This document shows, one piece after another, positions 62,636 through 64,000 of a stretch of DNA of 64,000 nt; positions within the stretch are counted from its first letter, which is position 1; every line of letters starts with the position of its first letter. Made by a program: the position numbers and the translations under genes. The notes under the pieces are model-generated. The model saw only the letters and a program-made list of their open reading frames with translations, was not told the DNA's origin and did no database searches. The stretch comes from Bacteroidales bacterium. GTDB lineage: Bacteria; Bacteroidota; Bacteroidia; Bacteroidales; Marinilabiliaceae. Location of the stretch: positions 62,001-126,000 of the forward strand of contig QKJP01000005.1 in NCBI GenBank assembly GCA_003249255.1. The letters are read 5' to 3'.

Positions 62636-63379
62636 TCAATAACTATTCCCCTTTAGCAACTCTAAAAAACTGTCCTTTCGAGTACGAGCCACAGGAATTT
62701 CATCATTATTTTCCATAATTACCGACTGGCCGTTACGATTCGAATATTGCTTCACATATTCCATATTGATAAGATGTGATTTATGAATTCGAACAAACAG
62801 ATTTGAAGGTAAAATATCTGCAAATTCTTTGAGCACACGAGTAACCAATATTTTCTTCCCGTTACTGAGCACAAAATTGGTGTAGGAGCCATCCGATTCG
62901 CAACGCAGAATATCCTCAATTTTCACAAACAAAAGACCATCAGCAGTTGGCAACGCAATTTTCTTACGTTCATTGCTTTTTTCTAAGAGTAACTGCACTT
63001 GCTGCTCCAGCACATTCATGCGGGAAACATTCTGCAACTTATTAATTGCATTAATAAAAGAATCGGTTTCAAGAGGTTTTAATAGATAATCTAAAGCTGC
63101 ATACTTTATCGCTTCAATGGCAAAACCTTCGTGAGTGGTTACAAAGATGATTTTAAAATCGATGTGAGAAAATTTCTTAAGTAAATCAAACCCGGTACCA
63201 TCGCCCATTTGCACATCAAGAAATACCAAATCGGGTTTGTATTTATTGATTTTTGCAAAGCCATCCTCGACGCCCTCAGCTTCATCAATCACTTGTACAA
63301 AATTACAATATTCATCGATTAAACTTCGAAGAACTACGCGCTCAAGATACTCATCATCAATTATTAAACTCTTCAACAT
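62636..63379 (-). CDS. LytTR-family response regulator
   Basis: A 247-residue response regulator. The receiver (about 1-120) has IIDDE near the start, the phosphorylated Asp55 in LVFLDVQMGDG, Thr in FVTTHEGFAI and Lys in LLKPLETDS. The C-terminal LytTR domain (about 140-247) shows IALPTADGLLFVKIEDILRC, SDGSYTNFVLSNGKKILV and FVRIHKSHLIN, all typical. No sensor kinase gene is on the same strand next to it within the window; the convergent hybrid kinase carries its own receiver. The partner kinase may lie outside or be the hybrid kinase acting through phosphotransfer. It is a standalone gene with about 120 bases before the lacZ-like gene end. Confidence 0.92.
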   Translation of the reverse strand: MLKSLIIDDEYLERVVLRSLIDEYCNFVQVIDEAEGVEDGFAKINKYKPDLVFLDVQMGDGTGFDLLKKFSHIDFKIIFVTTHEGFAIEAIKYAALDYLLKPLETDSFINAINKLQNVSRMNVLEQQVQLLLEKSNERKKIALPTADGLLFVKIEDILRCESDGSYTNFVLSNGKKILVTRVLKEFADILPSNLFVRIHKSHLINMEYVKQYSNRNGQSVIMENNDEIPVARTRKDSFLELLKGNSY

Positions 63380-63500
63380 GGATTAGTTAGAATTAGGTTT
63401 GGGCTATTATACAATAAAAATAACAGCACAAAACTATAAAAAACGTCACACAACAAAAGCCATGTGACGCATTTAATACTTAAACATTAAACCCCAACCA

Positions 63501-64000
63501 TTAAAAAACAGGCTTCAGCCTAAATTGATAACGATATTCTTTATTCGCATAATACTGATACTGCGCATGAGGTCGGGCTTCCCAACTGTTATCACCGCCC
63601 ACTCCTCTCATTCTGTGGTCGATGTGAAGCTCTACAAAATCACCTTCTTTAATATCCTTCGGGGTGCGTAATAACTTCTTTTCTCCGGGATCTAATTCTG
63701 AGGTCGAATAATGAAGAGCATTAAATTCAATGGCCACATTAATGGCTTCCACACATAAACCTGCACCTGTAAAATTGGCAAGTTTAAGCCAACGCACATC
63801 AGTTTTATGTCCATTCTCTTGTGGGCGATTGTACGGATAATATTGCTCTGCCACTGTCGATTGATAAAGACCAATGAAAGAGGCTGTATTTCTATCAGCA
63901 TAATTCTCACAAGGCCCTCTGCCGTAATATTCCAATTGATCAAAGCTTCTATTCAATTGCATTTTCATCCCAACACGAGGCATTTCATCCAAGTTCTTAT
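63501..64000 (-). CDS. Beta-galactosidase (LacZ-type, GH2) C-terminal part, cut by the window edge
   Basis: The last 166 codons of a large glycoside hydrolase family 2 beta-galactosidase. The frame is open to the right edge (a TTG at 63992 is internal). The sequence matches domain 5 (bgal_small_N) of LacZ-type enzymes: MPRVGMKMQL, LEYYGRGPCENYADRNTA, EQYYPYNRPQENGHKTDVRW, FNALHYSTSEL and the C-terminal HIDHRMRGVGGDNSWEARPH. The catalytic glutamates lie upstream, outside the window. It hydrolyses beta-galactosides; many Bacteroidota carry it in polysaccharide-use loci, but no SusC/SusD gene is seen here. Confidence 0.93.
   Translation of the reverse strand, partial: KNLDEMPRVGMKMQLNRSFDQLEYYGRGPCENYADRNTASFIGLYQSTVAEQYYPYNRPQENGHKTDVRWLKLANFTGAGLCVEAINVAIEFNALHYSTSELDPGEKKLLRTPKDIKEGDFVELHIDHRMRGVGGDNSWEARPHAQYQYYANKEYRYQFRLKPVF

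Noticed and set aside
1-64000. CRISPR arrays, tRNA or rRNA genes, insertion sequences, riboswitches
   Set aside because: Scanned by eye; no regularly spaced repeats, cloverleaf genes, transposase motifs or recognisable aptamer structures were found.

Overview
The window reads as a chromosome segment of a Bacteroidota bacterium, probably a marine Marinilabiliales/Bacteroidales-type organism (the order is inference). The evidence is several proteins with type IX secretion (T9SS) C-terminal sorting domains, two-component-propeller and 7TMR-DISM histidine kinases, LytTR regulators, weak Shine-Dalgarno signals, and TAnnTTTG (-7) promoter elements in front of several genes. No rRNA, tRNA, CRISPR array or insertion sequence was seen.

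Layout. 1-7672 (+): RND efflux adaptor (cut by the left edge), RND permease, TolC-type outer-membrane factor, then a LytS-type histidine kinase and a LytTR response regulator that may control the pump; the tolC gene is bracketed by degenerate intergenic repeats. 7759-9691 (-): two-gene polyamine operon (agmatine deiminase, N-carbamoylputrescine amidase). 9843-11110 (+): DUF3820 protein and a TRM11-like methyltransferase. 11160-13498: three neighbouring broken genes (GNAT acetyltransferase, small lipoprotein, AAA/DUF4143 ATPase), each interrupted by an in-frame stop. 13919-14752 (-): CvfB-like S1 protein.

15233-33587 (+): a complete-looking extracellular contractile injection system (eCIS; PVC/Afp/AlgoCIS-like) in the order cap (Pvc16/DUF4255), sheath, two tube proteins, DUF5908, LysM hub protein, VgrG-like spike, PAAR tip, gp25, two large baseplate-wedge proteins, a 900-residue unknown in the fibre (Pvc13) slot, tape measure (Pvc14), a 327-residue orphan, and the AAA+ ATPase (Pvc15). 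There is a single sheath gene, no recognisable fibre and no recognisable toxin. A strong hairpin separates the particle genes from the tape measure/orphan/ATPase group.

33782-38938 (-): a GNAT gene with a damaged N-terminus, a large propeller-type sensor kinase broken by one nonsense codon just before its ATPase domain, and a SatP-type acetate transporter. 39078-59734 (-): a region of surface and exported proteins. It holds a small T9SS protein, a 2720-residue LamG T9SS giant paired with a secreted phage-collar-domain protein, an unusual pair of leaderless proteins (544 residues, TULIP/P47-like by eye; 1223 residues, beta-rich N-terminus and membrane-active-looking C-terminus) that could be an undescribed toxin or cargo module, and a 1437-residue GLUG/LamG/cadherin T9SS protein. 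That last protein carries what looks like a ribosomal L7/L12 C-terminal-type domain inserted in a cadherin repeat. 59881-64000: a 7TMR-DISM hybrid kinase (+), a LytTR regulator (-) and the C-terminal end of a LacZ-type beta-galactosidase (-) cut by the right edge.

All functions are read from sequence by eye; no search was run.
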